From positions 186,001 to 250,000 of the forward strand of contig NZ_JAGGMM010000001.1 of assembly GCF_017875315.1 (NCBI RefSeq): a stretch of 64,000 bases of DNA, read 5' to 3'. This DNA comes from Methanomicrobium sp. W14. GTDB lineage: Archaea > Halobacteriota > Methanomicrobia > Methanomicrobiales > Methanomicrobiaceae. The position numbers and the translations under genes are program-made. Shown here in pieces: positions 26,675 to 35,547 of the stretch (position 1 is its first letter; every line of letters starts with the position of its first letter). The notes below the pieces were generated by a model. It was not told the DNA's origin. It searched no databases and saw only the letters and a program-made list of their open reading frames with translations.

Positions 26675-27532
26675 TTAAATGAGTGGACCGGGAGTTTTTT
26701 GGGATGAAACAGGCAGCTTTTCTGATTTTACAAGGACCTGTGAACTGGTGCACCTAATCTTTTCGAGTATTATCTCCTTTCCTTTCTGTGTCATCGCATA
26801 TACCGGGACAGTTGCTCCGCCCTGGAGAAGGGCTTTTTTTCCGGCCGTATTTCTTACATTCTGTGATGCACATGCAGAAATTATGTCGCAGTTCTCAGAC
26901 AGAAGTTCAGCCTCCTTTTGGTTTGCACCTGTCGTGTGGACACCGATAACAACAGTTTTTGGGTTTTCGCTTTTTATTTTAAGAGCATCGCTTCCTGATG
27001 CAACGGTAACGGCCACATTTGAAAACCCCAGCTTATCTGCTTTAATATATCCTTTGTACGGGTCTATTCCGGCATCATCAGGGAAAGGGACGAACCCGCC
27101 GTTTTCATTTATCCTGTCTATGACTTCCGTATAAGGGCAGGTTTTGATAAGTCCCGACATTTTTCCGCCAATTCCCTGGATAAGGCGGGGATTTTTTGAT
27201 ATAACCGTTCCGGCACCGTCGCATGCAATGACGGCACAGTCTATGATTTTGTTTTCTACAGCACATTTCAGAAGTTCAGAGGCGCCGAACAGCACGAAAT
27301 CGTCATCCGAGAGAACCTCTCTTTCTCTTGTGCACATGCCGAACGAGGAGATCCTCTCTTCAATGTTTTTTTTAATTTCGTCAGGGCTCATGTTTCTGAC
27401 AGGATAATTAAACCTTTCCGCAAGGGGGCATTGTGAAAGCAGGGGTTTTCCTGCCGAAAATACTTTGCCGTTCCTGACAACGACCCGTGCCTTTCCTGCC
27501 GCCTCTATTATGTGCTCATCGGTGAAGTTCAT
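26675..27532 (-). CDS. Probable methanogenesis marker protein 8 (DUF2099)
   Basis: I recognise this as the methanogen-associated DUF2099 family often labelled methanogenesis marker 8; function unknown. Features in order: DEHIIEAAGKARVVVRNGKV (beta-rich N-terminus), a Cys in SQCPLAERF, SSFGMCTREREV, then IIDCAVIACDGAGTVISKNP and IQGIGGKMSGLIKTCPY. The second half has a Rossmann-like pattern (VAVTVASGSDALKIKSENP; TVVIGVHTTGANQKEAE). Scattered cysteines suggest a metal or cluster site, which is inference. The C-terminal 20 residues (SEKLPVSSQKTPGPLI) look disordered. It is a single gene with no close partner. Confidence 0.65.
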   Translation of the reverse strand: MNFTDEHIIEAAGKARVVVRNGKVFSAGKPLLSQCPLAERFNYPVRNMSPDEIKKNIEERISSFGMCTREREVLSDDDFVLFGASELLKCAVENKIIDCAVIACDGAGTVISKNPRLIQGIGGKMSGLIKTCPYTEVIDRINENGGFVPFPDDAGIDPYKGYIKADKLGFSNVAVTVASGSDALKIKSENPKTVVIGVHTTGANQKEAELLSENCDIISACASQNVRNTAGKKALLQGGATVPVYAMTQKGKEIILEKIRCTSSQVLVKSEKLPVSSQKTPGPLI

Positions 27533-27586
27533 CAGGAGGGATAATTAGTTTTTGATGATAAATAATATTAGCAACTTAAAAATTAA

Positions 27587-28354
27587 GTGAGTCCTGAAAT
27601 GCCGGGTAATATTGTAGTAAAAAAAAGATTTCTGGAGCTTGATTCCTTCAGGGGTCTCGCAATTTTTATGATGGTCTGGTTTCACCTGATTTTTGACCTG
27701 ACCTACTTCGGCATATATTATGTAAACGTGAGCACCGGGTTCTGGAGGTATTTCGGGTACACTACAGCGGTAATGTTTGTTTTTATTGCAGGAGTATCGG
27801 TTTATATAAGCAGTGAAAGGTCCAAAAAACATCTTTTCGGGTTTAAATATTACATAAAGTTTTTCAAAAGAGGTTTATTTCTTATTTTAATCGGCGAGGT
27901 TATAACTTTCGTGACCTGGGCGGTTATCGGTGAAGGATTTATTGTATTCGGTATTCTTCATCTTATCGGGTTTTCAGTCTTTGTCTCACCTTTTTTTATG
28001 AAACTAAAAAAATACAACCTTTTGGCGGGTTTCCTGGTAATCATTGCAGGCTTTCTGATATCAGGAACGACAGGCCCTTATTTCCTGCTTCCTTTCGGGA
28101 TAACTCCCCCGGGGTTTGTATCTCTTGATTATGAACCGGTATTCCCGTGGTTCGGGGTATTTTTAATCGGAATCAGTGCCGGGACATATTTTTATCCGGG
28201 GGCAAAAAGGAGGTTTTCAGGTTTTTCCGTTTCAGACAATATATTCTTTAAATTTATGAGTTTTATGGGGAGGCATTCACTTCTGATATATCTTATCCAC
28301 CAGCCTGTGATTGTCCTTCTGCTGTCATTGTCTGCGGGTAGAATCCTGATTTGA
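27587..28354 (+). CDS. Multi-pass membrane acyltransferase-like protein (DUF1624)
   Basis: A 255-residue membrane protein with about seven helices. The N-terminal FLELDSFRGLAIFMMVWFHLIFDL has the Arg-Gly and His pattern of the DUF1624/heparan-glucosaminide acetyltransferase-like and OatA-like families, which move acyl groups across membranes onto sugars or other surface acceptors. Another conserved spot is PWFGVFLIGISAGTYF and, at the end, HSLLIYLIHQPVIVLLL. The start may be GTG 27587 or ATG 27599. It is divergent to marker 8; the substrate is unknown. Confidence 0.75.
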   Translation: MSPEMPGNIVVKKRFLELDSFRGLAIFMMVWFHLIFDLTYFGIYYVNVSTGFWRYFGYTTAVMFVFIAGVSVYISSERSKKHLFGFKYYIKFFKRGLFLILIGEVITFVTWAVIGEGFIVFGILHLIGFSVFVSPFFMKLKKYNLLAGFLVIIAGFLISGTTGPYFLLPFGITPPGFVSLDYEPVFPWFGVFLIGISAGTYFYPGAKRRFSGFSVSDNIFFKFMSFMGRHSLLIYLIHQPVIVLLLSLSAGRILI

Positions 28355-28404
28355 ATTGCTAAAAATATTTATGTAATATTAAGTTTTTAAAAGGGCCAGA
28401 CAGA

Positions 28405-30069
28405 TTATTCCGCCTGAAAAAGGGGAATGTCCCTGAAACCTGAGACATCGAATACACCTCTTTCAGTTATTCTTATCTCTGGTATTACTGTAAGCGAAAG
28501 AAATGAAAGGTACATGAAGGGGTTTTTGATGCACCCTGTTGATTTTAAAATCTCTTTTAATTTTGTTATATCTTCGTTTACTTCATCGTATGACTTATAT
28601 GACATAATTCCTCCGCATTCAAGAGGAAGAATAAAGCCTTTTTCATCAACGTAGACTGACATTCCGCCGCCGGACTTTTTAAGAAGATTTACAGAGGCAA
28701 GAATGTCTTCATCAAAGGCCCCGACAGAGATAATGTTATGCGAGTCATGGGATACCGATGATGCAATCGCCCCTTTTTTCATTTTAAAACCGTGAACCAG
28801 TCCGAGACCTGATTTTATTCCCCTGTACCTGTCGCATACGACGCATTTGAGTATATCATTCCTAAAGTCCGGAATTTCATCAGGTTTTATCTCTTTTAGG
28901 ATGTTTTCTGTAAGTATCTGCCCCTTAATTATTCCTGCAATGTGCGCTTTGGCCATTGTTTTTTGCGGGATATCAAGTGGTATATTTTCAGGAACTTTAA
29001 ATTTGTAGTCAATTGTTTCAGGTTCTTTGTACCCGGTGTCTTTTACCTGTCTGCCGGATTTGTATGTCTCAAGGACACTGAATTCGTCTGAATCGTCTAT
29101 TATGCAGAAGTCGGCAATCCGCCCGGGTGAAAGGGCTCCCCTGTCGGTAAGCCCGAACCTTTCCGCCGGTGAAAGCGTTGCCATTCTGTACGCAAGCTCG
29201 GGTTTTAGTCCGCAGCTTATCGCTTTTCTTATGCAGTCGTCGATATGACCGTCCCTGATTAGGGTGTCGGCGTGCCTGTCGTCGGTTGCAAACATGCATT
29301 TTGATACGTTGTATGGGGTTACGACAGAAACAAGGTCTTTGAGGTTTTTTTCGGTCGAGCCCTCCCTGAGCATGATGTACATTCCCTTCTCAAGCTTTTC
29401 CCCTGCTTCTTTTGCCGATGTGCATTCATGGTCGCTTGAAATACCCTGCATGATATATGCGTTCAGTTCTTTCCCGGATAAAAGGGGGCAGTGGCCGTCG
29501 ACTACGTCAAAAATCCGAAGTTTTTTATAGACTTCATCATCCCCGGAAAGAACGCCCGGATAATTCATCATTTCCCCTAGTCCTGCGATGTTTTCTGATT
29601 CGGAAAACGTTAGCAGGTCAGATGATGTGACAGAGGCGCCGCCCATGTCAAGGTTTGTCGCCGGAACGCATGATGGAGCCGTATGGAATATGTCAAGAGG
29701 AGTATTCCGGCTCTCTGAAATCATGTATTTTATTCCTTTAACCCCGGCAACGTTTGCTATTTCATGCGGGTCTGCAAAAACGGTAGTGGTCCCTTTTTTT
29801 AATACAAGGCGGCCGTACTCACGGGGGGTGAGAAGAGAGCTTTCTATATGGACGTGTGCGTCTGAAAGCCCGGGCAAAACTTTTGAACCTTCAAGGTCAG
29901 TCTCACATTTTCCGGTATAATTTCCTTCTCCAAGTACTATGCCGTTTTTTACGGCGAAAGAGGTTTTTTTCCACCTGCATGTATATGGACTGAATACTTT
30001 TGCATTAAAAAAAACAGTGTCTGCGTCTTCATTTCCAAGTGCAGCATTCAGAAGGTCTTTGTGTATCAT
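28405..30069 (-). CDS. ade: Adenine deaminase
   Basis: Deaminates adenine to hypoxanthine for purine salvage. Amidohydrolase motifs are seen in order: VLPGLSDAHVHIESSLLTP (metal His), TTTVFADPHEIANVAG, GLGEMMNYPGVLSGD (Glu ligand), DGHCPLLSGKELNAYI (His), and ATDDRHADTLI (Asp). The C-terminal half contains the Ade-specific VSHDSHNIISVGA. Starting at MIHKDLLNAAL (554 residues) leaves one base between it and the lipoprotein gene before it. The length is within the family range. Confidence 0.95.
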   Translation of the reverse strand: MIHKDLLNAALGNEDADTVFFNAKVFSPYTCRWKKTSFAVKNGIVLGEGNYTGKCETDLEGSKVLPGLSDAHVHIESSLLTPREYGRLVLKKGTTTVFADPHEIANVAGVKGIKYMISESRNTPLDIFHTAPSCVPATNLDMGGASVTSSDLLTFSESENIAGLGEMMNYPGVLSGDDEVYKKLRIFDVVDGHCPLLSGKELNAYIMQGISSDHECTSAKEAGEKLEKGMYIMLREGSTEKNLKDLVSVVTPYNVSKCMFATDDRHADTLIRDGHIDDCIRKAISCGLKPELAYRMATLSPAERFGLTDRGALSPGRIADFCIIDDSDEFSVLETYKSGRQVKDTGYKEPETIDYKFKVPENIPLDIPQKTMAKAHIAGIIKGQILTENILKEIKPDEIPDFRNDILKCVVCDRYRGIKSGLGLVHGFKMKKGAIASSVSHDSHNIISVGAFDEDILASVNLLKKSGGGMSVYVDEKGFILPLECGGIMSYKSYDEVNEDITKLKEILKSTGCIKNPFMYLSFLSLTVIPEIRITERGVFDVSGFRDIPLFQAE

Positions 30070-30070
30070 T

Positions 30071-30433
30071 CTACCCGACAACTATATTTCTTATTTCTGC
30101 GGATTCACGTTTTCCGTTTTGGAGTATGTATAAATAGATTTTATATGAGCCTTTATCAAGATTTGCCGGAATTGTGAATTCATTTGGTCCCTGTTTTAAG
30201 GTGACGCTCTGGAGGTATTTTCCTGTTTCCTTCTGCCTGAAATTATCCAGGGAGTAGACGGTTATCTGTAAAGTGGCGTTTTTTTCTTCGGCTTTGTTGT
30301 ACACCTGGACATTCAGGCTGGAGTTGCTGTATTTGATATCTCCGAACGAGCATTTTACGCAGCCTGATACGGTCAGAGAGACGCCAAGAAGAATTATTAC
30401 AGCTATGCAGACAAACGTTTTTTTAAGGGACAT
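30071..30433 (-). CDS. Predicted lipoprotein
   Basis: A 120-residue exported protein starting MSLKKTFVCIAVIILLGVSL with lipobox TVSGC. The mature part is a single beta domain (NATLQITVYSLDNFRQKE; GSYKIYLYILQNGKRES) that looks like an FxLD or Ig-like fold common in methanogen secreted proteins. It ends one base before the adenine deaminase start, so the two are likely one transcript even though they are functionally unrelated. Confidence 0.72.
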   Translation of the reverse strand: MSLKKTFVCIAVIILLGVSLTVSGCVKCSFGDIKYSNSSLNVQVYNKAEEKNATLQITVYSLDNFRQKETGKYLQSVTLKQGPNEFTIPANLDKGSYKIYLYILQNGKRESAEIRNIVVG

Positions 30434-30598
30434 TAAATCTATGTAAAACCGCAAGAACTTAAATCATTCGCTTATATGGTCTTCAGAAAAGCAGCGGAAA
30501 TGAACAATGCCACTATACATACAAAATTTCCCTGGTTTTGTGACTCAGGTTTCATACAAAAAAAGAGAATGTGTTGGATAGAGGATTTATAATCTGGT

Positions 30599-30853
30599 TT
30601 ATGATTCTGAAGGCATTTCAGGTTGTATTACTGATTTATCGCACGGGGGCATTTCACCGCCTGGTCTGCCTGCCGTACCGTTCATATCAGGCATTTATCC
30701 GGATTCGTCACCTGATGGAGTGTTTGTCGCTGTCTGTGTAGCTATGGACGATGTATCAGACGATGACGATGTGCACCCGCACAAAAATATGCACATGAAT
30801 AATGCGGATAATGTCGTTAAAAGCATTAAACTCTTTTTTTTGTTAAAATTCAT
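30599..30853 (-). pseudogene. Small lipoprotein gene with an in-frame TAA
   Basis: A GGTG ribosome site precedes ATG at 30853. The frame reads MNFNKKKSLMLLTTLSALFM then CIFLCGC (lipobox) and a Ser/Thr-rich linker for 52 residues, ending at TAA (30695-30697). The very next codon in the same frame is ATG, and the frame stays open for 31 more residues (MPDMNGTAGRPGGEMPP, ending in SES). The second part looks like the usual Gly/Pro/Met-rich tail of small Methanomicrobiales lipoproteins. Either a nonsense mutation broke one gene, the short form is functional alone, or the tail is reinitiated. Confidence 0.5.
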
Positions 30854-31041
30854 AATTTTTCACCTTTCTTTTGTGTATTCCCGGATTCCAATCAGTTTTA
30901 TTAATTTCAATGCTTCGGAGCGGCGGGAAGACTTGTCTCGTTTGATTTCTCCTATGACAAGTCCGGTTTATGAAAACTGTTTTTCCGGCCTTTTGAATTT
31001 AAGGTCAAGATCAAATGTGATTCTTTCAGCGTAAGTTTTTG

Positions 31042-31062
31042 ATACAAGAGTGATTCTTGTAT
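31042..31062. repeat. Perfect 8-bp inverted repeat
   Basis: ATACAAGA and TCTTGTAT flank the five-base spacer GTGAT in the gene-free stretch 30854-31643. It could be an operator or RNA hairpin. The same stretch also holds TCCACCA/TGGTGGA (near 31323 and 31356). I see no convincing gene there. Confidence 0.4.
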
Positions 31063-31141
31063 ATGTCGTTGTCAGAACATGATGAAATTTTTTGTAGTCA
31101 TAGGAAAATGGGCTTTTAAGAAAAGCTTTTTGCTCTTCTGC

Positions 31142-31170
31142 TGAGCCCGCACCGGGCTCATTTGTTTTTA
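31142..31170 (+). terminator. Strong hairpin followed by T tract
   Basis: TGAGCCCG (31142-31149) and CGGGCTCA (31153-31160) form a perfect 8-bp stem with loop CAC, followed by TTTGTTTTTA. This is an intrinsic-terminator shape on the plus strand although no plus-strand gene precedes it, which suggests a small RNA ends here. Confidence 0.45.
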
Positions 31171-31439
31171 TACGGTTTTTACGGTGATTCCCGTGTTTTT
31201 TTTGTGCTTGATTTCTAAATACGTATCACCTGGGGGACCTGTTTCCCGGCGAATATTTACACGGGTATCATTGTGTATTCATACAGAAATTACGGAAACT
31301 TCCGGCTGTATTGAGATGAAAATCCACCATGAAAAAGAATTAATCTTATATCGTTGGTGGAACTCATCTCATTCTTTTGTTTTTCATTCCTTTCAGGCAA
31401 ATGATAACTGGTGTATTTTAAGGAGAACAAATATAAGCA

Positions 31440-31460
31440 AAGTGGACTTTCCGTCCACTT
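31440..31460 (+). promoter_or_regulatory. Perfect inverted repeat near the parA promoter
   Basis: AAGTGGAC and GTCCACTT flank TTTCC. A TATA-like AAATATAA lies at about 31427-31434, so the palindrome would straddle a start point near 31455, about 190 bases before the parA start. It is a candidate operator or leader hairpin for the chemosensory operon. Confidence 0.4.
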
Positions 31461-31643
31461 ATTTATGCTTGTTTCGGGCCGGAATTTTTTATTTTTTAAT
31501 GCATGTATTAAAGCTTCTTTTTTCAAACCTTAAATTAAGGTCAGGAAAAACAGAAATATTAAATATCTACTTTTATTTTATCTTCGTTATCTTTTTTAGT
31601 ACGGTTAACCATAAAAACTAATGGATAAAGGGGTGACAATCTT

Positions 31644-32486
31644 ACGACTGTAATTACTTTTGCGCATCATAAAGGAGGAACAGGCAAAACGACCTCCTGC
31701 CTTGCCATAGCAGGCTGTCTGGCGGGTGCAGGCGAAAAGGTCCTTGTAATTGACTGTGATCCGCAGGCAAACGCCACAACAGGCCTTGGTATTGACTCTG
31801 AAGACCAGTCAAAAAATATATATGATGTCTTTATGAATGTCTTTGATGGTTTTCCTGATGTATCTATAAAAGACGTTATAGTAGAGACAAAATCCGGAAT
31901 TCATCTTGTGCCGTCCTCTCTTGATCTTGTCGGAGTAGAACCGTATCTTTATGGTATAAACGAGAGGGCAGTTGTTTTAAAAGATGCCCTGAAGCCTGTT
32001 ATTAATGAATACAGATACATTTTGATAGATACTCCTCCAAGTATGGGGCAGTTTGTCATAAACGGAATTATTGCAGCCGACAGAATTGTCTTAACTCTTG
32101 ACAGCAGCGTCTTTGCCCGCAAAGGAATGGACAGTTTGGAAAGTATATTCGAAGATATAAAAGAGAATACAGGTAAAAACAAAACGCCTGATATGGCGGT
32201 TATAACACGCGCAGGTGTGCTCTTCGAAAGAAAATCCCCCATGGATGAACTGAAGATAATATTCAGACAGCTATTGTTCTCCGAAACCCCTGGCAGAGAA
32301 GAGATGATAAGGCAGGATGAACTTGAAAAGGATATTATGAAAAAAATAAAGGAAGTGTTCTCTGTTCCGTATGACTCTTCTGTATATTCAGCTCAGAAAG
32401 AGGGTACGCCTGTCACAGTCCTTTACCCTGACAGTCCTGCTTCTTTGAAATACAGGCAGATTGCGGAAATTATCAGGAGATGGTGA
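31644..32486 (+). CDS. ParA/Soj-type ATPase of the chemosensory locus (ACG start)
   Basis: A 280-residue ParA-family ATPase. The deviant Walker A motif KGGTGKTTS is at residues 10-18, followed by VLVIDCDPQANATTGLG and the Walker B region YILIDTPPSMG; it should form DNA-bound dimers that position cargo. The frame is closed by TAA at 31626 and holds no ATG, GTG or TTG before codon 64, which is already past the Walker A and DxDPQ motifs. The only sensible start is ACG 31644 (MTVITFAHHKGGTGK), seven bases after SD GGGGTGA. It ends seven bases before a soluble chemoreceptor, suggesting that receptor is the cargo, as with PpfA and TlpT in Rhodobacter. Confidence 0.85.
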   Translation, partial: TTVITFAHHKGGTGKTTSCLAIAGCLAGAGEKVLVIDCDPQANATTGLGIDSEDQSKNIYDVFMNVFDGFPDVSIKDVIVETKSGIHLVPSSLDLVGVEPYLYGINERAVVLKDALKPVINEYRYILIDTPPSMGQFVINGIIAADRIVLTLDSSVFARKGMDSLESIFEDIKENTGKNKTPDMAVITRAGVLFERKSPMDELKIIFRQLLFSETPGREEMIRQDELEKDIMKKIKEVFSVPYDSSVYSAQKEGTPVTVLYPDSPASLKYRQIAEIIRRW

Positions 32487-32492
32487 TATAAT

Positions 32493-35414
32493 ATGCCGGA
32501 AGACAAAATTTCCCAGAAAAGGCCCGGAAGGAAGGCTTTGTTTGCAGGAGCATATGCCCCGAAGGAGGCTTCCCCCATGCCGAAAAATAGTATGGTTGAG
32601 GATTTCATTGCCAGCACGACGATTTCCCTTAGAGATTTCACCTCGGGAAAAGATGACATCAGGATAGATGAAGACGAAGATAATGCAGGCCTTAAAAATT
32701 TTGCAATAGAAATCAATAAAATTCTTGAAAAATCCGGTTCTGTCCTGGATAACGGAAATGATGATGAAATAAGATCTTTGAAATCGAAATTACAGTCTCT
32801 TGAAGATACAAACAAAAATCTCTCTGAAAGTCTCAAAAATACCGAATCTTTGAATTCGGCTTCTGATGATTATGAAGAAGAGATAAAATCCCTGAAATCG
32901 AAATTACAGTCTCTTGAAGATGCAAACAAAGCTCTCTCTGATAATCTTAAAGAGGCTGAGTCCTTAAGTTCAGTCTTAAAAGATTATGAAATTAAGGTGG
33001 AGTCGCTGAAATCAAAGGTAAATTCTTTGAATGATTCAAATGAGAATATGTCAGCGGCTTTTAATAAAGTAGAGAGTGAATTTGAAGATTATAAAAAGTC
33101 TGCAATGAAAAAGCGGGACGAAGAGGTAGACCTTGCATTAAAAAGTGCACGGGAAGAAACAGAGAAATCCGTTATATTGCACAATGCCGAAAAAGAAAGG
33201 CTTAATTCTGTAATCTCCGAGAAGGATTCTCTGAATGAAAACCTGAATAGAGAACTTTCCTTAAGGGAAGAAAAAATTCTTGATTACCAGTCTGCTGTTT
33301 CAGGATATAAGGAGATTATAAAAAATATCGAGACTGAAATTTCGGCAAAGAACGAGTCTTTTGATGCCCTTCAAAAGGAGTTCGATGCTTTCAAAATAAA
33401 GTACGAAGAGGAATCTGATACCAGAAAATCAGAGGAAAATGATCTCATCCTTGAAAAGGAGAGACTGATTTCTCATTTTAAACAGAGAGCAGAAGACCTG
33501 GAGTCCGCCTGTGCAAAGGAGCGTGAGGAAAAGGAAAGATATCTCCGGGAGGCAGACCTCCTTCGTCTTCGTTGCGGGATTATTGTTCAGGAGAACCCGC
33601 TGCCTGCACTTCTAACAGATGCTTCATTCAGAATACTGGAGGCAAACGGACCTTTTGAAAAAATGAGCGGAATTTCTGCATCCAAAATTAAAAATACCAG
33701 TCTAAAAAGCTTCGAAACAGTTGAAATTAAAGGTGAAGGGCCTTCAGAATCTTTAAAGACAAAAAAACGTAGTTATTCAGAGGCAAAAATAAGATTTCCG
33801 TCAGGTATGCGTTACCTGAAACAGTACGGCATTCCTGTTGCAGGTGAAAATAACACTATAGAAAATATCCTTGTTGTTTACGTTGACGTGACAAAGGAAC
33901 GCGAAGAATCGGAAAAAATACAAAAACAGATCTCCGAGATTTCATCCCTTAAAAAACGTTCTGAAACAATAATACAGGAAAATCCCATGCCTATGCTTTT
34001 CCTTGACGGCAGTTTCAGAGTCCTTGTTGCAAACAGGGCTTTTGGGGAGCTTGCAGGAACCGGTCTTTCCGGGATAAAAGGCAAAAATATCTCAGACCTT
34101 GATCTGGGCAGGGAAAGCAGAAATACTTTGGAAAGCGCTTTATCGTCAAAAGAGAGGGCATTCAGTGAAATAACAGCAGGTTTGTCCGACGGGATAATAC
34201 TTGAACAGTACGCAATTCCAATAATGGATGACAAAGGAGGAGTCTCAAATATTCTTGTTGTCTTCAATGAAGTCACAAAACTTCGCAGGAAAGAGTCAGA
34301 TCTCAGTAATTTAATAAATAAATCCCAAAATGAAGCGAAACTTCTTGAAAAAAGCGTTGAATCGGTGACTAAGAGTATGGCGCTTCTTTCCGGGGGTGAC
34401 CTTTCCGTGCAGGCGGAAATTGCTGAAGATGATCCTTTAAAAATGTTAAAGGAGAAGTTCAACGACTCAGTATCTTCAGTAAGAAGCGTTATAGAAGACA
34501 TCTCAGGAAAGACCGGCCGTATCGAAAAAACCGCCGGAGAGCTGCACGAGAATAATGAAGACATAGCAGGAGCGACAGAAAAGCTTGCGACTAACGCCTG
34601 CGAGTCTTCAGAGTTTTCCAAAAATCTCACCGACAAGTTCGGCGAGATAGGCAACAGGATCTCGGACCTCTCCGCTTCTATAGAGGAGATATCGAGTACG
34701 GCGCAGGAAGTTATGAAGAAGACTCAGCTTTCAGCATCCGATGGCAAAAAAGCAGCTGTTGTCGGAAAAGAGGCTTATCTCAAGATGGAGTCTGTCGGTG
34801 AAATCTCAAAAAGAAGCGTTGAAGAGATAAATTCACTTAATGACGAACTTTACAGGATAAATGATATTGTCAAGCTTATCAGCGGCATTGCCGAGCAGAC
34901 CAACATGCTTGCGTTAAACGCTGCAATTGAAGCGGCAAGGGCAGGAGAGCACGGAAGGGGCTTTTCCGTTGTCGCAGGAGAGGTAAAGGAGCTTGCAGGT
35001 GAGTCCAAGAAGGCGACTGTCGAGATACAGGAGTTAATAGAAAGCATTCAAAAAAACAGCGAGAAAACCGCAGGCTCAATGAAACGTGTCAATGAAGAGA
35101 TAAAGACCGGAATTGAAAGTACAAATTCTGCAATTGTGGCACTTAACAAGATTGCCGGGGAAATTGAAATCGCATCAAACGGAATGACCGAGATATCAAA
35201 GGCGACGGACACGCAGGCAAGGGACACCAACACCTTCATGCAGTACGTTGAAGCGGCGAACGAGATGACAAAGGAGAATATAAAGAGAATCGAAAATGTT
35301 GCGGCCCTTGCTGAAGAGATCTCGGCGATTTCAGGTGAAGTAGGAGGAATCTCCAACGAAATGCATGACATGTCGGTCGACCTGAAAAAATCAATTGGAA
35401 AGTTTGGGGTATAA
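32493..35414 (+). CDS. Soluble chemoreceptor with coiled coil and two PAS domains
   Basis: A 973-residue methyl-accepting protein with no membrane segment, so it should form a cytoplasmic array. Order: basic N-terminal tail with [13 protein letters not shown] (about residues 9-21); a long coiled coil (about 70-355) with a 38-residue repeat (units start [11 protein letters not shown]); PAS 1 (about 362-470) and PAS 2 (about 490-605), each opening with xIxQENPxPxL; a HAMP-like segment (about 613-666); and the signalling hairpin whose tip is about residues 798-835 ([19 protein letters not shown]). The N-terminal tail resembles ParA-stimulating tails of ParB. No CheR-tethering pentapeptide is seen at the C-terminus. 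Confidence 0.9.
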   Translation: MPEDKISQKRPGRKALFAGAYAPKEASPMPKNSMVEDFIASTTISLRDFTSGKDDIRIDEDEDNAGLKNFAIEINKILEKSGSVLDNGNDDEIRSLKSKLQSLEDTNKNLSESLKNTESLNSASDDYEEEIKSLKSKLQSLEDANKALSDNLKEAESLSSVLKDYEIKVESLKSKVNSLNDSNENMSAAFNKVESEFEDYKKSAMKKRDEEVDLALKSAREETEKSVILHNAEKERLNSVISEKDSLNENLNRELSLREEKILDYQSAVSGYKEIIKNIETEISAKNESFDALQKEFDAFKIKYEEESDTRKSEENDLILEKERLISHFKQRAEDLESACAKEREEKERYLREADLLRLRCGIIVQENPLPALLTDASFRILEANGPFEKMSGISASKIKNTSLKSFETVEIKGEGPSESLKTKKRSYSEAKIRFPSGMRYLKQYGIPVAGENNTIENILVVYVDVTKEREESEKIQKQISEISSLKKRSETIIQENPMPMLFLDGSFRVLVANRAFGELAGTGLSGIKGKNISDLDLGRESRNTLESALSSKERAFSEITAGLSDGIILEQYAIPIMDDKGGVSNILVVFNEVTKLRRKESDLSNLINKSQNEAKLLEKSVESVTKSMALLSGGDLSVQAEIAEDDPLKMLKEKFNDSVSSVRSVIEDISGKTGRIEKTAGELHENNEDIAGATEKLATNACESSEFSKNLTDKFGEIGNRISDLSASIEEISSTAQEVMKKTQLSASDGKKAAVVGKEAYLKMESVGEISKRSVEEINSLNDELYRINDIVKLISGIAEQTNMLALNAAIEAARAGEHGRGFSVVAGEVKELAGESKKATVEIQELIESIQKNSEKTAGSMKRVNEEIKTGIESTNSAIVALNKIAGEIEIASNGMTEISKATDTQARDTNTFMQYVEAANEMTKENIKRIENVAALAEEISAISGEVGGISNEMHDMSVDLKKSIGKFGV

Positions 35415-35547
35415 AACCAGTAATTTTAAAATAACTCCTGAATTTTTATTTTTTTAACTGTTGCTCCAAAGCAAAAAGGATAAGTCGTTGTGATGGCTGA
35501 TTCATATATACCATAAATATAAGAAAACATTTCATGGCAGTTTTATT

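Noticed and set aside
30695-30697. Pyrrolysine-type readthrough in the lipoprotein
   Set aside because: The codon is TAA, not TAG, and no insertion element is seen.
31184-31621. 145-residue plus-strand ORF in the gap before parA
   Set aside because: Low-complexity Phe/Ile/Ser-rich translation, no ribosome site, no family resemblance, and it contains several hairpins; more likely non-coding.
31621-31656. Programmed frameshift from ATG 31621 into the parA frame
   Set aside because: The short ATG frame (MDKGVTILRL) ends at 31653 with no slippery heptamer; an ACG start with ideal SD spacing is simpler.
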